A stretch of DNA of 64,000 nt, from positions 1,736,001 through 1,800,000 of the forward strand of contig CANMXN010000001.1 in assembly GCA_947501885.1 (NCBI GenBank), given 5' to 3'. A model generated the notes under the pieces. That model did no database searches. It saw nothing but the letters and a program-made list of their open reading frames with translations, and was not told the origin of the DNA. Below, piece after piece: positions 16,523 to 25,698 of this stretch; the first letter of the stretch is position 1, and every line of letters begins with the position of its first letter. The translations under genes and the position numbers were made by a program. This stretch comes from an uncultured Sphingorhabdus sp. GTDB taxonomy: Bacteria; Pseudomonadota; Alphaproteobacteria; Sphingomonadales; Sphingomonadaceae.

Positions 16523-16581
16523 ATGGTTAATGTAAGCCAGCTGCGCATTAACCTTATTTATATTATATTATATATGGTTAA
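16523..16581. promoter_or_regulatory. Cluster of three CtrA-like TTAACC half sites
   Basis: TTAACCAT occurs on the minus strand at 16523-16530 and at 16574-16581, and TTAACCTT on the plus strand at 16548-16555. The first two copies face each other as an inverted repeat, GGTTAATG / CATTAACC with 13 bases between. A further TTAA at 16588-16591 lies 6 bases from the last site, one short of the classic TTAA-N7-TTAA. TTAACCAT is the known half site of the alphaproteobacterial cell-cycle regulator CtrA. The cluster ends about 40 bases before the small secreted protein gene. Confidence 0.45.
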
Positions 16582-16622
16582 CATTCTTTAATAGTAGACC
16601 AAAATAGCCGTTACTATTGTGT

Positions 16623-16868
16623 ATGAGCTTCATTCTTCTTCTCGCTGCTACACTTTCAACGCAAACAGCAACTGTAAGTTCGGAAACGCAATCCGCTCCT
16701 GCACGGCGCAGCGGTGCCCGAGCAGTTGCCGTGGCAAGCGTAACCATTATTCGGTTAGAAAAAGTTAGTCCACTTGCTAAAGAAACCGCACCAACCAGTG
16801 CAGTGGAACGCCCTATTGCTAAGCAACGTAGCGTGAAAAAGGGTGTTCCCTACGTTGAATTCTATTAA
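16623..16868 (+). CDS. Small secreted protein of unknown function
   Basis: 81 residues from the ATG at 16623 (a TTG 6 bases earlier is also possible). The N terminus is a short signal peptide (SFILLLAATLSTQTA), followed by a low-complexity region rich in Ala, Arg and Ser and then AVAVASVTIIRLEKVSP and a terminal VEFY. Small exported proteins with an ASV-x-II-R strand and a C-terminal VEF are frequent in sphingomonads but uncharacterised, and I do not know a function. CtrA-like sites precede it. Coding is likely because signal peptide, composition and an isolated position agree. Confidence 0.55.
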   Translation: MSFILLLAATLSTQTATVSSETQSAPARRSGARAVAVASVTIIRLEKVSPLAKETAPTSAVERPIAKQRSVKKGVPYVEFY

Positions 16869-16973
16869 GGTTGAATTTTATCAAGTGTAGAATTTTGTTA
16901 TATTCAGGGCGTAGGAAAAATATCTCAAATAAGAACCATGATACAGCTAATGATATGGCCCTCAAATATTTAC

Positions 16974-17939
16974 TTAGCGCGATCCTTTCCAATCAATTGC
17001 AATATCTGATGCAGCGCGCGGCACATTATCCCGCGCAGCGCCCGAAAATTCGACCTTAGCCCCAGGCCCTAATGTCTCGACAGGAGCTGGAATCTCCCAA
17101 AAATATAATTCTCGCCCGTCGCCGTCCAATAAAATGGCGAGCATATCTGGAACGACCAATTCTTTTTGTGTAGGATTGACGATAGTTCCGCTGGCGATAA
17201 CAAATCTACGCCCATCTTGGGTTTCGTTAATTTCATGATTATCGTTTAAGATAAGCTCGAGTTCAGATGTGACTGTTTCGCGTGATAGGCTGCCTTCTAA
17301 CATACCACTATACCATAGTCCGCCTGCGATGAGGGCAATAATAAGGGCGAAGGCTAAAGCAGCCATTGTCCATAGTTTTGCGGGATTGCGACGCGCTTTA
17401 AAAGGCGGTTCGGGTGCAAATGGTTCGGGTGGTGTGGGGGCCAGCGCTTCTACATATTCATTGGTCTGCCGCGGCTGTGCGTTGCGATTGTTGACCATTT
17501 TGCTGAACAGGGTAGAATTTTCATTCTCATCTAACGGGCTGGCTGTTTCTCTTGGTGAGACATTATGACTCTGTTCATTATGCGTTTGTTCTGGTCTCGG
17601 TGCAGTGACGTTGACTTTTTCCGTTGCTTTGGAAGGCTCCTCTGTTCTTTCAGGACGGGGGTTAATTTTCGCACTATTGGGGGTAGTTTTGCCTGCACTA
17701 GGGCTATTTCTATCGCGATTATGCTTGTCTTTGGTTGGTTCATCTACCACTGGTTGAGGCACTGTTGATTTGGGAGCAATGGTAATGGGCGGTGTTTCAA
17801 CATCTTGAATTTTAATCGGTGGCGATTCTTGAAACCAGCTATGTTTACAATTGGCGCAGCGTACTTGACGACCATTTACGCCGATAGCATTATCAGGCAC
17901 AACATATCGCGAAGCACAGTTAGGGCAATTCAAAATCAT
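16974..17939 (-). CDS. MJ0042-type zinc-ribbon membrane protein
   Basis: 321 residues. The N terminus is a MJ0042/zinc-ribbon finger ([16 protein letters not shown]...[11 protein letters not shown]) with two CxxC pairs. A long acidic/Pro-rich linker follows, then a single membrane segment ([21 protein letters not shown]), then a C-terminal FxLyD-like beta domain ([21 protein letters not shown]). The chosen ATG begins the finger directly; ATG at 17948 or 17954 would add 3 to 5 residues. It is divergent from ftsE across about 120 bases. Such a gene commonly flanks ftsE-ftsX in sphingomonads, and its role is unknown. Confidence 0.8.
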   Translation of the reverse strand: MILNCPNCASRYVVPDNAIGVNGRQVRCANCKHSWFQESPPIKIQDVETPPITIAPKSTVPQPVVDEPTKDKHNRDRNSPSAGKTTPNSAKINPRPERTEEPSKATEKVNVTAPRPEQTHNEQSHNVSPRETASPLDENENSTLFSKMVNNRNAQPRQTNEYVEALAPTPPEPFAPEPPFKARRNPAKLWTMAALAFALIIALIAGGLWYSGMLEGSLSRETVTSELELILNDNHEINETQDGRRFVIASGTIVNPTQKELVVPDMLAILLDGDGRELYFWEIPAPVETLGPGAKVEFSGAARDNVPRAASDIAIDWKGSR

Positions 17940-18062
17940 ATTGTCCATAAACATGAGCTAGCAGCGAGTTGCAAGCATGATGATGCATGTTTGATAAATT
18001 TTCTTGGTTAATAGACGATAGAATCTTTGATTGTGGCTGTGCTTTGTGTAATGCATGCGCCT

Positions 18063-18776
18063 ATGCAGACGGTTGTGGATTTTGAAAATGTAGGTTTGCG
18101 CTATGGTGCAGGCGCAGAGGCGCTTACCGATTTGAGTTTTAAACTGTTTGCGGGCAGTTTTTACTTTCTTACGGGCGCTTCGGGAGCAGGAAAAACATCG
18201 CTGCTAAAATTATTATATTTGGCGCATCGCCCTAGCCGTGGCATGATTAAAATGTTTGGTGAAGATATCGTCACCATGCCGCGCAATCGTTTGCCAGGCT
18301 TTAGACGCAGGATTGGTGTTGTCTTTCAAGACTTTAGATTGCTTAATCATCTTTCTGCTTTTGATAATATTGCGCTGCCGTTGCGTATTTCGGGCATTGA
18401 AGAAAAAGACTTAGAAGGCCCTGTGAATGAGCTATTATCTTGGATTGGATTGGCGGACCGCGCCTCGGCTCGGCCGACTACCTTATCGGGTGGGGAGCAA
18501 CAACGAGTAGCCATTGCGCGCGCGGTTATTGGCCGCCCAGAGATTTTGGTGGCTGATGAACCTACGGGTAATGTCGATCCTGAGATGGCGATAAAGTTGC
18601 TGCAACTCTTCGCTGGCCTTAATAAATTGGGTACGACTGTCATTGTAGCGACCCACGACATCCATTTGCTACGGGAAATTGAAGGCGCCCAAATGATGCG
18701 ATTGAAGGATGGACAATTATCCGATCCTACAGGAGCATTTAAAAATCCTGCCACACCATTGATATTGAATAAGTAA
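18063..18776 (+). CDS. ftsE: Cell-division ABC transporter ATPase FtsE
   Basis: 237-residue ATPase with Walker A GASGAGKT at 38-45, signature LSGGEQQRVAIARA, Walker B ILVADEPTG and the switch His in VATHD. Together with FtsX it forms the inner-membrane complex that couples ATP hydrolysis to peptidoglycan hydrolase activation at the septum. The frame is open further upstream, but FtsE proteins begin at VxFENVxLRY, so the ATG at 18063 fits best; ATG 18051 is an alternative. ftsX starts 3 bases after the stop. Confidence 0.93.
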   Translation: MQTVVDFENVGLRYGAGAEALTDLSFKLFAGSFYFLTGASGAGKTSLLKLLYLAHRPSRGMIKMFGEDIVTMPRNRLPGFRRRIGVVFQDFRLLNHLSAFDNIALPLRISGIEEKDLEGPVNELLSWIGLADRASARPTTLSGGEQQRVAIARAVIGRPEILVADEPTGNVDPEMAIKLLQLFAGLNKLGTTVIVATHDIHLLREIEGAQMMRLKDGQLSDPTGAFKNPATPLILNK

Positions 18777-18779
18777 AAT

Positions 18780-19691
18780 ATGGCTTTGAAAGAAACTTTA
18801 GCAAATGATCAGAGCAAGGCACTATCCGATGGCCGGATAGCGGGGCCGATGCCATGGGTTATTGCAATCATGGTATTTTTGACCATTTTGGCGGGGGCAG
18901 CTGGTATTGCTATGTTTGACTCTGCTTCGCAAAATAATGAACAATTAGCGCGTAAAATGACGGTACAAATATTGGAAGAAGACCCAATTGCGCGGCAAAC
19001 GCAGCGGCAACAGGTTCGCGATTATTTGCAAAATTTACCACAAGTAGAATCGGTCAGGGCTCTGTCTGACGAAGAAGTTGCAGAACTGCTTGAACCTTGG
19101 CTTGGCACCAATTCTAACATAGGCGATAGTGCGAGTAATTTGATTCCGCTGCCTGCCATTATCGATGTTGAACTGAAACAGGTCGCCAATAAAGCGTTAA
19201 CCGACACATTATTGCGTGAATTACGCCCTATATCGTCTTCGGTGCGCGCTGACACCCAGGAAAGCTGGGTAGCGCCGCTTTATGATGTGATGCAGTCTTT
19301 GATTATCTTGATACTTGGCCTTGTTATCTTGTTGGCGGCGGCAACAGCCGCAACTGTAGTTCTGGCGGTTCGTAGTGCGCTAGATACGCATCGCAGTACA
19401 TTAGATATCATGCATTTAATGGGCAGCACTGATAGCCAAATCTCGCGCCTTTTTCAGCGCCGCGTCGCGGTGGATGCTATATTTGGTGGGACGGTCGGCT
19501 TCGCCATTGGCTGTATCACTATTTGGTTATTATCGATGCAAATTAGCGGGTTAAGTTCTGGTATAGTCGGTCAAATATCTATGCCTTGCTATGGTTGGAT
19601 TATTCTGGCGCTCATCCCACTGATGATGGGTTTCCTATCTATATATATGGCGCGTTGGACTGTGCAGAGGGCAATGAAGAAGATATTGTGA
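18780..19691 (+). CDS. ftsX: Cell-division ABC transporter permease FtsX
   Basis: 303 residues with four membrane segments: one near residue 25 (VIAIMVFLTILAGAAGIAM) and three in the last third, separated by a periplasmic domain that contains the YLQNLPQVESVRALSDEEV stretch. FtsX relays FtsE ATPase activity to the periplasmic amidase activators. The C terminus (LMGSTDSQISRLFQRRVAVDAIFGG) is typical. It lies 3 bases after ftsE, and its TGA stop overlaps the GTG start of the next gene. Confidence 0.93.
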   Translation: MALKETLANDQSKALSDGRIAGPMPWVIAIMVFLTILAGAAGIAMFDSASQNNEQLARKMTVQILEEDPIARQTQRQQVRDYLQNLPQVESVRALSDEEVAELLEPWLGTNSNIGDSASNLIPLPAIIDVELKQVANKALTDTLLRELRPISSSVRADTQESWVAPLYDVMQSLIILILGLVILLAAATAATVVLAVRSALDTHRSTLDIMHLMGSTDSQISRLFQRRVAVDAIFGGTVGFAIGCITIWLLSMQISGLSSGIVGQISMPCYGWIILALIPLMMGFLSIYMARWTVQRAMKKIL

Positions 19692-20218
19692 TTAAACGTC
19701 TTTTCGCCTTGACTATTTTGATATATTTTATGGGCTTTGCTTGGTTTGCTTTTACTCTGCCGCGTCATGCCCATGATGACCAAGCCGATGCAGTGGTGGT
19801 ATTAACGGGTGGTGCCAATCGTATTGATCATGCCCTTAGCCTATTGGAGAATAAGCAAGTTAAAAAAATGCTAATATCGGGCGTTGACCGTGATGTTAAA
19901 CCAGCCGAGCTAGCCGCAGAATATGATCGCGATATTGATATTTTTGATTGCTGTATTGATTTGGGTTTCCGCTCAGTGGATACGCGTTCTAATGCTTTAG
20001 AAACCGCGCGTTGGGCTGCAAAAAATGAGGTTCAATCCCTTCTGTTGGTAACGCATGATTGGCATATGCGACGTGCTCGGTTAGAATTGGATAATGCCGT
20101 TGATGAGGATGTTACTATCATTAATGATGCGGTGCGCACCGAGCCTAGTTTGAAAATTTTGTTTAAAGAATATAATAAATATATATTGCGCCAAGTGGCT
20201 GCTTGGATTGGGATATGA
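19688..20218 (+). CDS. YdcF-like DUF218 protein
   Basis: 176 residues from the GTG at 19688, which overlaps the ftsX stop as GTGA. An upstream frame to 19586 exists but lies inside ftsX and has no binding site. A single N-terminal membrane segment (LFALTILIYFMGFAWFAF) is followed by the DUF218 domain: ADAVVVLTGGANRID, SGVDRDV, RSNALETARWA and VTHDWHMRRARLEL. DUF218 proteins are inner-membrane enzymes implicated in envelope lipid or sugar carrier handling. Here it is coupled between ftsX and plsC, a common arrangement in this group. Confidence 0.85.
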   Translation: MIKRLFALTILIYFMGFAWFAFTLPRHAHDDQADAVVVLTGGANRIDHALSLLENKQVKKMLISGVDRDVKPAELAAEYDRDIDIFDCCIDLGFRSVDTRSNALETARWAAKNEVQSLLLVTHDWHMRRARLELDNAVDEDVTIINDAVRTEPSLKILFKEYNKYILRQVAAWIGI

Positions 20219-20922
20219 ATATATTTATGACAATTTTGACCTTTATACGCAGCGCTCTTTTCAGCGTCTTTTTTTATATAGGCTCAACATTTATCATTAT
20301 TTCGGGTGTTCCAGCTGCCTATATTTCGACGCGCGCTCTACGCCGAATAGCACGGACATGGAGCCAATATCATTATCTTTGTGCGCGGATATTTTTGGGT
20401 ATCAAAGTTGAGATTAAGGGCGAATTTCGTAATGAAACTAAGCTTTATGTTTTCAAACATGAAAGCATGTTCGAAACCATTGATACGCTGCGTATATTAA
20501 AAGATCCAATTGTCATTGCAAAAAAGGAACTGCTGCAAATCCCTGTTTGGGGATGGATGGCGACTAAGCATGGATTGCTTGGTGTGGACCGTGAGGCTGG
20601 TGCAAAATCAATGCGTGAGATTATGCGCCAAGCCAAGCGTGCGGTTGAAGAGGGGCGGCCAATTGTGATATTCCCCGAGGGAACACGCATTACGCATGGT
20701 GAAAAACCTTCATTGCAAAGCGGTTTTGCGGGTATTTATCGGATATTCAATATAGCTGCTATTCCTGTGGCTCTTAATAGCGGTTTGGTTTCACCCAAAA
20801 ATAGCTTCATGAAAAAATCTGGCACTATTACTTATTTGATTGGTGATGAATTAGAACCGGGTATTCCCAAAGAAGATATACGTGCTTTGGTACATGAAGC
20901 AATTAATGCACTGAATGATTAA
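20215..20922 (+). CDS. plsC: 1-acyl-sn-glycerol-3-phosphate acyltransferase (PlsC-like)
   Basis: 235-residue membrane acyltransferase that adds the second acyl chain to lysophosphatidate. An N-terminal membrane segment precedes the motif I region KHESMFET (HX4E in place of the classic HX4D, a variant common in proteobacterial members), and motif III is FPEGTR. The start ATG overlaps the stop of the DUF218 gene as ATGA. Its TAA stop shares two bases with the TAA of the convergent tyrA (4-base overlap). The E-for-D change and the ftsEX context leave open a related lysophospholipid substrate. Confidence 0.87.
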   Translation: MNIFMTILTFIRSALFSVFFYIGSTFIIISGVPAAYISTRALRRIARTWSQYHYLCARIFLGIKVEIKGEFRNETKLYVFKHESMFETIDTLRILKDPIVIAKKELLQIPVWGWMATKHGLLGVDREAGAKSMREIMRQAKRAVEEGRPIVIFPEGTRITHGEKPSLQSGFAGIYRIFNIAAIPVALNSGLVSPKNSFMKKSGTITYLIGDELEPGIPKEDIRALVHEAINALND

Positions 20923-21821
20923 TGCTTGCGGCCAAAATCAGGGGCTTCATCATCTTGGCCTTCTTCAATGACGGAGCGGCGAATTTCGCGAGTACGGGCG
21001 AATAATGCCTCTAACTCATCGCCCTTGTCATAGCGAATAGCGCGTTGCAGCGCGGTGAGGTCTTCGGAAAAGCGTTGGAGCATTTCGAGCACGGCATCTT
21101 TGTTTGAGAGAAAGATATCACGCCACATGACTGGGTCAGAGGCGGCAATACGGGTGAAATCACGAAAGCCGCCTGCACTATATTTGATCACTTCGCTTTT
21201 GGTGACCTCTTCTAAATCATTTGCGGTACCAACAATAGTATAGGCAATAAGATGCGGCAAATGGCTGGTAATGGCGAGTATCATATCATGATGCTGTGCA
21301 TCCATAATCTCAACATTGGCCCCAAGGCCTTGCCAAAAGCTCTGCAAAATTTCTATCGCTTTTGATGGTGCGTTGTCGGGCGGTGTAATGATACACCAAC
21401 GGCCTTTAAAAAGGCTTGCAAAACCTGCATCGGGTCCGCTTTTTTCAGTGCCAGCAACAGGGTGCGCGGGGATGATGATGACATTGGATAAGCTATCTTG
21501 CAATGCCTTATAAACGCTTTGTTTGCAGGAACCAACATCGCTGACAATACAATCTTTGGGTAAATGCTCGGCCAATTGCGCTGCAACTTCTGCCATTGCG
21601 CCAACGGGTACGCATAATATTACCAGATCGGCATTTTGAACGGCAGTTTCTGGTGTATCAGCAATATTGCGACAAAGACCAATTTCACTAGCTCTGGCGC
21701 GTACATCGGGCGATGCATCATAACCTGTTATTTGGATATTAGGGCAGTTTTCACGGCTAGCATGGGCCAATGAAGAACCAATGAGTCCAAGCCCGATTAT
21801 GGTGAGATTTTGAGGAGACAT
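20919..21821 (-). CDS. tyrA: Prephenate/arogenate dehydrogenase
   Basis: 300 residues: an N-terminal NAD(P) Rossmann domain (IIGLGLIGSSLAHA), CVPVGAM near residue 75, the prephenate-site stretch IIPAHPVAGTEKSGPDAG, and a helical C-terminal domain (TSHLPHLIAYTIVG). It oxidatively decarboxylates prephenate or arogenate on the way to tyrosine. There is no fused chorismate mutase. The start overlaps the hisC stop as TAATG, so both are translated from one message; the pairing with an aspartate/histidinol phosphate aminotransferase is typical. Confidence 0.93.
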   Translation of the reverse strand: MSPQNLTIIGLGLIGSSLAHASRENCPNIQITGYDASPDVRARASEIGLCRNIADTPETAVQNADLVILCVPVGAMAEVAAQLAEHLPKDCIVSDVGSCKQSVYKALQDSLSNVIIIPAHPVAGTEKSGPDAGFASLFKGRWCIITPPDNAPSKAIEILQSFWQGLGANVEIMDAQHHDMILAITSHLPHLIAYTIVGTANDLEEVTKSEVIKYSAGGFRDFTRIAASDPVMWRDIFLSNKDAVLEMLQRFSEDLTALQRAIRYDKGDELEALFARTREIRRSVIEEGQDDEAPDFGRKH

Positions 21822-22912
21822 TACCCGCTATACGCTTCTAATGCTTGACGTAGAGCGCCGATTAAACCGCGATTTTCATCCTCGGTTCCGATGCTGATCC
21901 GTAATCCATTGGCGAGGCCTTGGCCTGGTAACCAGCGAACAATATAACCTGCTTCCATAAGGGCTTCATTCGCGGCTTGAGCACTCATACCATCAAATAT
22001 CACCATGATGAAATTGCCATGTGAGGGAATGGCAGTAAGGCCATGATTGCTGAGGCCTTCAAGTTCGGCCATCATCCAATCGCGCCATTTTGCATTATGG
22101 GCGCGACTTTGTTGAACAAATTCTTGATCCTTAAGTGCAGCGATGGCAGCGGCTTGACCAATAGTGGTAACATTGAACGGCCCACGAATTCGATTAATCG
22201 TATCGATAATATCGGCATGACCAAAGGCCCAGCCAATACGCTCTGCTGCGAGGCCATATATTTTTGAGAAAGTCCGCGTGATGAGGACATTATCATGATC
22301 ATGCGCAAGATTAAAAGCGTGCGGTCCATCATCATCCAAAAATTCACCATAGGCTTGATCGAGAACAAACAGACAATTTTTTGGTAAAGCAGCGTGAAGC
22401 CGTTCAATTTCGCTATCAGGGGTTAAAGTGCCTGTGGGGTTGTTGGGATTCGCCAGAAATACCACGCGGGTTTTATCCGTGACCAAATCTAATATAGCAT
22501 CAACATCCGTGCCATAATCTTTATCAGGGGCGATAACAGTTTCTGCGCCCACTTTGCGTGTGGCAATTTCATAGACTGCAAAGCCATAGCGTACATGAAT
22601 AATCTCGTCGCCTTGACCAGCATAGCCTTGTGCCGCTAGATTAAGCAGCTCATCGGACCCTGTTCCGCAGATGATTAAATCTTCTTCTAAGCCATATTGC
22701 GCAGCCAGTGCAGAACGAAGCTTGTGTGATGCAGGGTTAGGGTAGCGTGCAAAATTCTCGCGTTCTTTTGCAGCCGCTTCACTCGCCAAAGGGCTACAGC
22801 CGAGAGGATTCTCATTGGCTGACATTTTGACCATAGGCCTATCGCCACCTGCTTTTCCCGGAACATAGGCTGATATTTCTGCTATATAATTTTTGGGTGA
22901 TAATTTTGTCAT
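21821..22912 (-). CDS. hisC: Histidinol-phosphate aminotransferase
   Basis: 363-residue PLP enzyme of fold type I. Features: the N-terminal arm [13 protein letters not shown], the cofactor-phosphate loop [23 protein letters not shown], the PLP lysine in [19 protein letters not shown], and a C-terminal arginine region [11 protein letters not shown]. It transfers the amino group of glutamate to imidazoleacetol phosphate, and in this position next to tyrA it may also aminate phenylpyruvate or prephenate. It is divergent from metX with about 80 bases between starts. Confidence 0.93.
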   Translation of the reverse strand: MTKLSPKNYIAEISAYVPGKAGGDRPMVKMSANENPLGCSPLASEAAAKERENFARYPNPASHKLRSALAAQYGLEEDLIICGTGSDELLNLAAQGYAGQGDEIIHVRYGFAVYEIATRKVGAETVIAPDKDYGTDVDAILDLVTDKTRVVFLANPNNPTGTLTPDSEIERLHAALPKNCLFVLDQAYGEFLDDDGPHAFNLAHDHDNVLITRTFSKIYGLAAERIGWAFGHADIIDTINRIRGPFNVTTIGQAAAIAALKDQEFVQQSRAHNAKWRDWMMAELEGLSNHGLTAIPSHGNFIMVIFDGMSAQAANEALMEAGYIVRWLPGQGLANGLRISIGTEDENRGLIGALRQALEAYSG

Positions 22913-22993
22913 ATAGGCCCTTTATACGGCTTGAACACGAATGCCAATAACGCTTTTATAAGAATATATCTTGTGCCGAGCAGCAGCAATGAT

Positions 22994-24121
22994 ATGCATT
23001 TCGTTATGAATGATGATGAACGCTATGGTTTGGATAAAAAAGCCCGTTTGCTTGGTCCGCTGAAACTTGACAGCGGCGGTGAATTTGCACCGATTGAATT
23101 TGCTTATGAAACCTATGGAAAACTCAATGCTGATAAGAGCAATGCTATACTGGTTTGTCATGCGCTGACTGGTGATCAATATGCGGCATCACAGCACCCG
23201 ATTAGCGGTAAAGATGGATGGTGGAGCAATGTAATCGGTGCGAATAAACCCGTTGATCCTGCGTATGACTTTATCATCTGTATCAATGTGATAGGTAGCT
23301 GCTTAGGGTCATCGGGACCTGCTAGTATTAACCCTTCAACCGACGCACCTTATGGTATGGACTTTCCCGTTATTACCGTTGCCGATATGGTGCGCGCTCA
23401 GGCAATTTTGCTCGATCATTTGGGCGTAGAATCGCTCGCTGCGGTGATCGGCGGTTCGATGGGCGGCATGCAAGTGCTTAGCTGGGCTGCACAATTTCCA
23501 AACCGTGTGCGCTCAGCAGTGGTTATTGCATCGGCAGCGCGTCAATCAGCGCAAAATATTGCCTTTCATGAAGTAGGCCGCCAATCCATCATGGCCGATT
23601 TACGTTGGAAAAAAGGGTCCTACTATGATGGAGATGCACCAACATCTGGCCTTGCCGTGGCGCGTATGGCAGCGCATATCACCTATCTCTCTGAAGCAGG
23701 GTTAACGCAAAAATTTGGGCGCCGTCTACAAGATAGGGATGAAAAAAGCTTTGGCTTTGATGCTGATTTTCAGATTGAAAGCTATTTGCGACACCAAGGC
23801 ATTAGCTTCGTTGATCGTTTTGATGCCAATAGCTATCTTTATATCACACGAGCAATGGATTATTTTGATCTTGCTGATGATTATGGCGGAATATTGGCCA
23901 ATGCTTTTCAAAACACGAAAACACGTTTTTGTGTGATTAGCTTTGATAGCGATTGGCTCTATCCCACTTCGGAATCACGGCGTATTGTTCATGCGATTAA
24001 TGCAGCTGGCGGGAATGTCAGCTTTGTTGAAATTAAATCAGATTTTGGTCATGATAGTTTCCTTTTATCAGCACCCGAAATGAATCAGATTATTAGCGGT
24101 TTTTTAAAGGCGGGAGAGTAG
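22994..24121 (+). CDS. metX: Homoserine O-acyltransferase
   Basis: 375-residue alpha/beta hydrolase-fold enzyme that activates homoserine for methionine synthesis. The catalytic triad is Ser155 in GGSMGGMQ, Asp320 in DSDWLYPT and His353 in FGHDSF. An upstream TTG frame from 22931 exists; the ATG at 22994 is preferred, and ATG 23006 is possible. Whether acetyl- or succinyl-CoA is used cannot be told by eye. metW begins 2 bases after the stop, as in most proteobacteria with metXW. Confidence 0.93.
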   Translation: MHFVMNDDERYGLDKKARLLGPLKLDSGGEFAPIEFAYETYGKLNADKSNAILVCHALTGDQYAASQHPISGKDGWWSNVIGANKPVDPAYDFIICINVIGSCLGSSGPASINPSTDAPYGMDFPVITVADMVRAQAILLDHLGVESLAAVIGGSMGGMQVLSWAAQFPNRVRSAVVIASAARQSAQNIAFHEVGRQSIMADLRWKKGSYYDGDAPTSGLAVARMAAHITYLSEAGLTQKFGRRLQDRDEKSFGFDADFQIESYLRHQGISFVDRFDANSYLYITRAMDYFDLADDYGGILANAFQNTKTRFCVISFDSDWLYPTSESRRIVHAINAAGGNVSFVEIKSDFGHDSFLLSAPEMNQIISGFLKAGE

Positions 24122-24123
24122 TA

Positions 24124-24717
24124 ATGATGCAAAGCTTACGCCCTGACCTTGCTATCATCGCTGATAATATTGCTACAGGTTCGCGCATATTGGATATTGG
24201 TTGCGGTGATGGTGCTTTGATGAGCGCTCTGCGTGATCAAAAACAAGTGGATGCCCGCGGTATAGAGATTGATTCAGCAAATGTATCTGCTGCTGTAGCT
24301 AAGGGATTATCAGTGGTGCAAGGCGATGCTGATAGGGATTTGTACGAATATCCAGATAATAGCTTTGATTATGCTATACTAAGCCAAACGCTACAAACGA
24401 CGCACAGGCCCGATATAGTGGTTGAAAATTTATTGCGTATAGGGCGCTATGCTTTCGTATCATTCCCTAATTTTGCGCATTGGCGCGTGCGCTTATCGCT
24501 CAGCTTTGGCGGACGTATGCCCGTTACGCGGCTTATTCCCGAAAAATGGTATGATACGCCCAATATCCACCATGTGACGATTGATGATTTTCGTGCTATT
24601 GTACGTGAACGCAACTGGGTTCAAGAAAAACAATGGTTTTTAAGTGGTGATACACAAACATCGCGCTCAGGCGCTAATTTGCTGGCTGAACATGCTGTCT
24701 TTTTGCTGCGGCAATAA
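24124..24717 (+). CDS. metW: Methionine biosynthesis protein MetW
   Basis: 197-residue methyltransferase-fold protein with the SAM motif ILDIGCGDGALMSAL and the AILSQTLQTTHRPD segment characteristic of MetW. It acts with MetX; in several proteobacteria both are needed for homoserine acylation. It starts 2 bases after metX and is probably translated by the same ribosomes. It converges on the Mic60-like gene, with 14 bases between stops. Confidence 0.93.
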   Translation: MMQSLRPDLAIIADNIATGSRILDIGCGDGALMSALRDQKQVDARGIEIDSANVSAAVAKGLSVVQGDADRDLYEYPDNSFDYAILSQTLQTTHRPDIVVENLLRIGRYAFVSFPNFAHWRVRLSLSFGGRMPVTRLIPEKWYDTPNIHHVTIDDFRAIVRERNWVQEKQWFLSGDTQTSRSGANLLAEHAVFLLRQ

Positions 24718-24731
24718 TATAGATTAAGGGT

Positions 24732-25676
24732 TTAATTTGGTAGAGGCAGCCTTGTCTGCGGAGCTCTTGGGTTAAGAGGCGCAGCGCTATTTGGTAATAA
24801 TATTGCAGTTTTTTCAATCGCATCCAATGCCTCTTGTACCTTTATATAACGGCGTGCGTAGGTAATCCACTCTTGTGCATTGGCGGCACCTGGCATTTGC
24901 TCCATCTCTGTGATGGCGCTTTTAACGTCGCGATTGCTCAAAGCAGTTTTGATTTGAGCAAGACGTTGTTCAGCTTGCAATGGCTGTGAATTTGTAGAAC
25001 GAATGACAATTAATTCACTTATTTCCTTTTTAATGATGTCCCATTTACTTTTATCATCATTGGTTTTTAGTAAAAATTCTGCATTATTTTCTAATTGGTT
25101 TTGGAGTGCGCTAAGCCGCACGGGATTATCACCAGCTTCGATAATCACTTTCACATCGTCACCGTTGCTGCTTATAAACCTAGCCTGTAATTGGTCTTTT
25201 ATATATCCCAGCGTGCTGCCGCTATCAATAGCCCTGCGCGCGGCAAAGGCGATAAGCATAGCCTCAGTTCTATCAGCATTACCCGATACTTGTTGAGCTT
25301 GGGAATCGATCTGCGCCAAACGATTATCAAGACTATCCACCCGTTCATTGATCAATTGATCATTCACATTATTATTTTGGCGCTGAATAATAGTGTCTGC
25401 TTCATTACTATTATTAACTTGATGGGTATCACCATTTGTAATGGGTTGCCTTGATGTGCTGGGAGCGGCAATAGTCTCAGGGTTTAGCGTGATTATATCA
25501 TCGGCTTTATCAGCGGATATATTGTTGGGTTTGGATTGAAACAGATCATATTTCGTAATCGCCCAACCTGCTGCGATGATACCACCAATAAAGGCAATGA
25601 AAATAAAGATAATGAGTGTGCGTAATCTCATACCATTGTTCGTATCTGTTTTAATCGTTTCATAACTGCTACTCAT
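24732..25676 (-). CDS. Alphaproteobacterial Mic60/mitofilin-like membrane protein
   Basis: 314 residues. A short cytoplasmic tail is followed by one membrane segment (TLIIFIFIAFIGGIIAAGWAI), then a Ser/Asn/Gln-rich periplasmic part with coiled-coil character (VDSLDNRLAQIDSQAQQV), and a C-terminal helical domain with RLAQIKTALSNRDVKSAI, QEWITYARRYIKVQEALDAI. That last part resembles the mitofilin signature of alphaproteobacterial Mic60 (COG4223), known to lie with heme genes, as here after hemD. The frame is open to 25748, but the ATG at 25676 avoids a long overlap with hemD. The assignment is from pattern and context; similarity is modest. Confidence 0.65.
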   Translation of the reverse strand: MSSSYETIKTDTNNGMRLRTLIIFIFIAFIGGIIAAGWAITKYDLFQSKPNNISADKADDIITLNPETIAAPSTSRQPITNGDTHQVNNSNEADTIIQRQNNNVNDQLINERVDSLDNRLAQIDSQAQQVSGNADRTEAMLIAFAARRAIDSGSTLGYIKDQLQARFISSNGDDVKVIIEAGDNPVRLSALQNQLENNAEFLLKTNDDKSKWDIIKKEISELIVIRSTNSQPLQAEQRLAQIKTALSNRDVKSAITEMEQMPGAANAQEWITYARRYIKVQEALDAIEKTAILLPNSAAPLNPRAPQTRLPLPN

Positions 25677-25698
25677 ATATTGCTTATAATATAAAATA

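Noticed and set aside
22913-22993. SAM-II-type riboswitch before metX
   Set aside because: The spacer is only about 80 bases and shows none of the conserved SAM-II core; no convincing hairpin.
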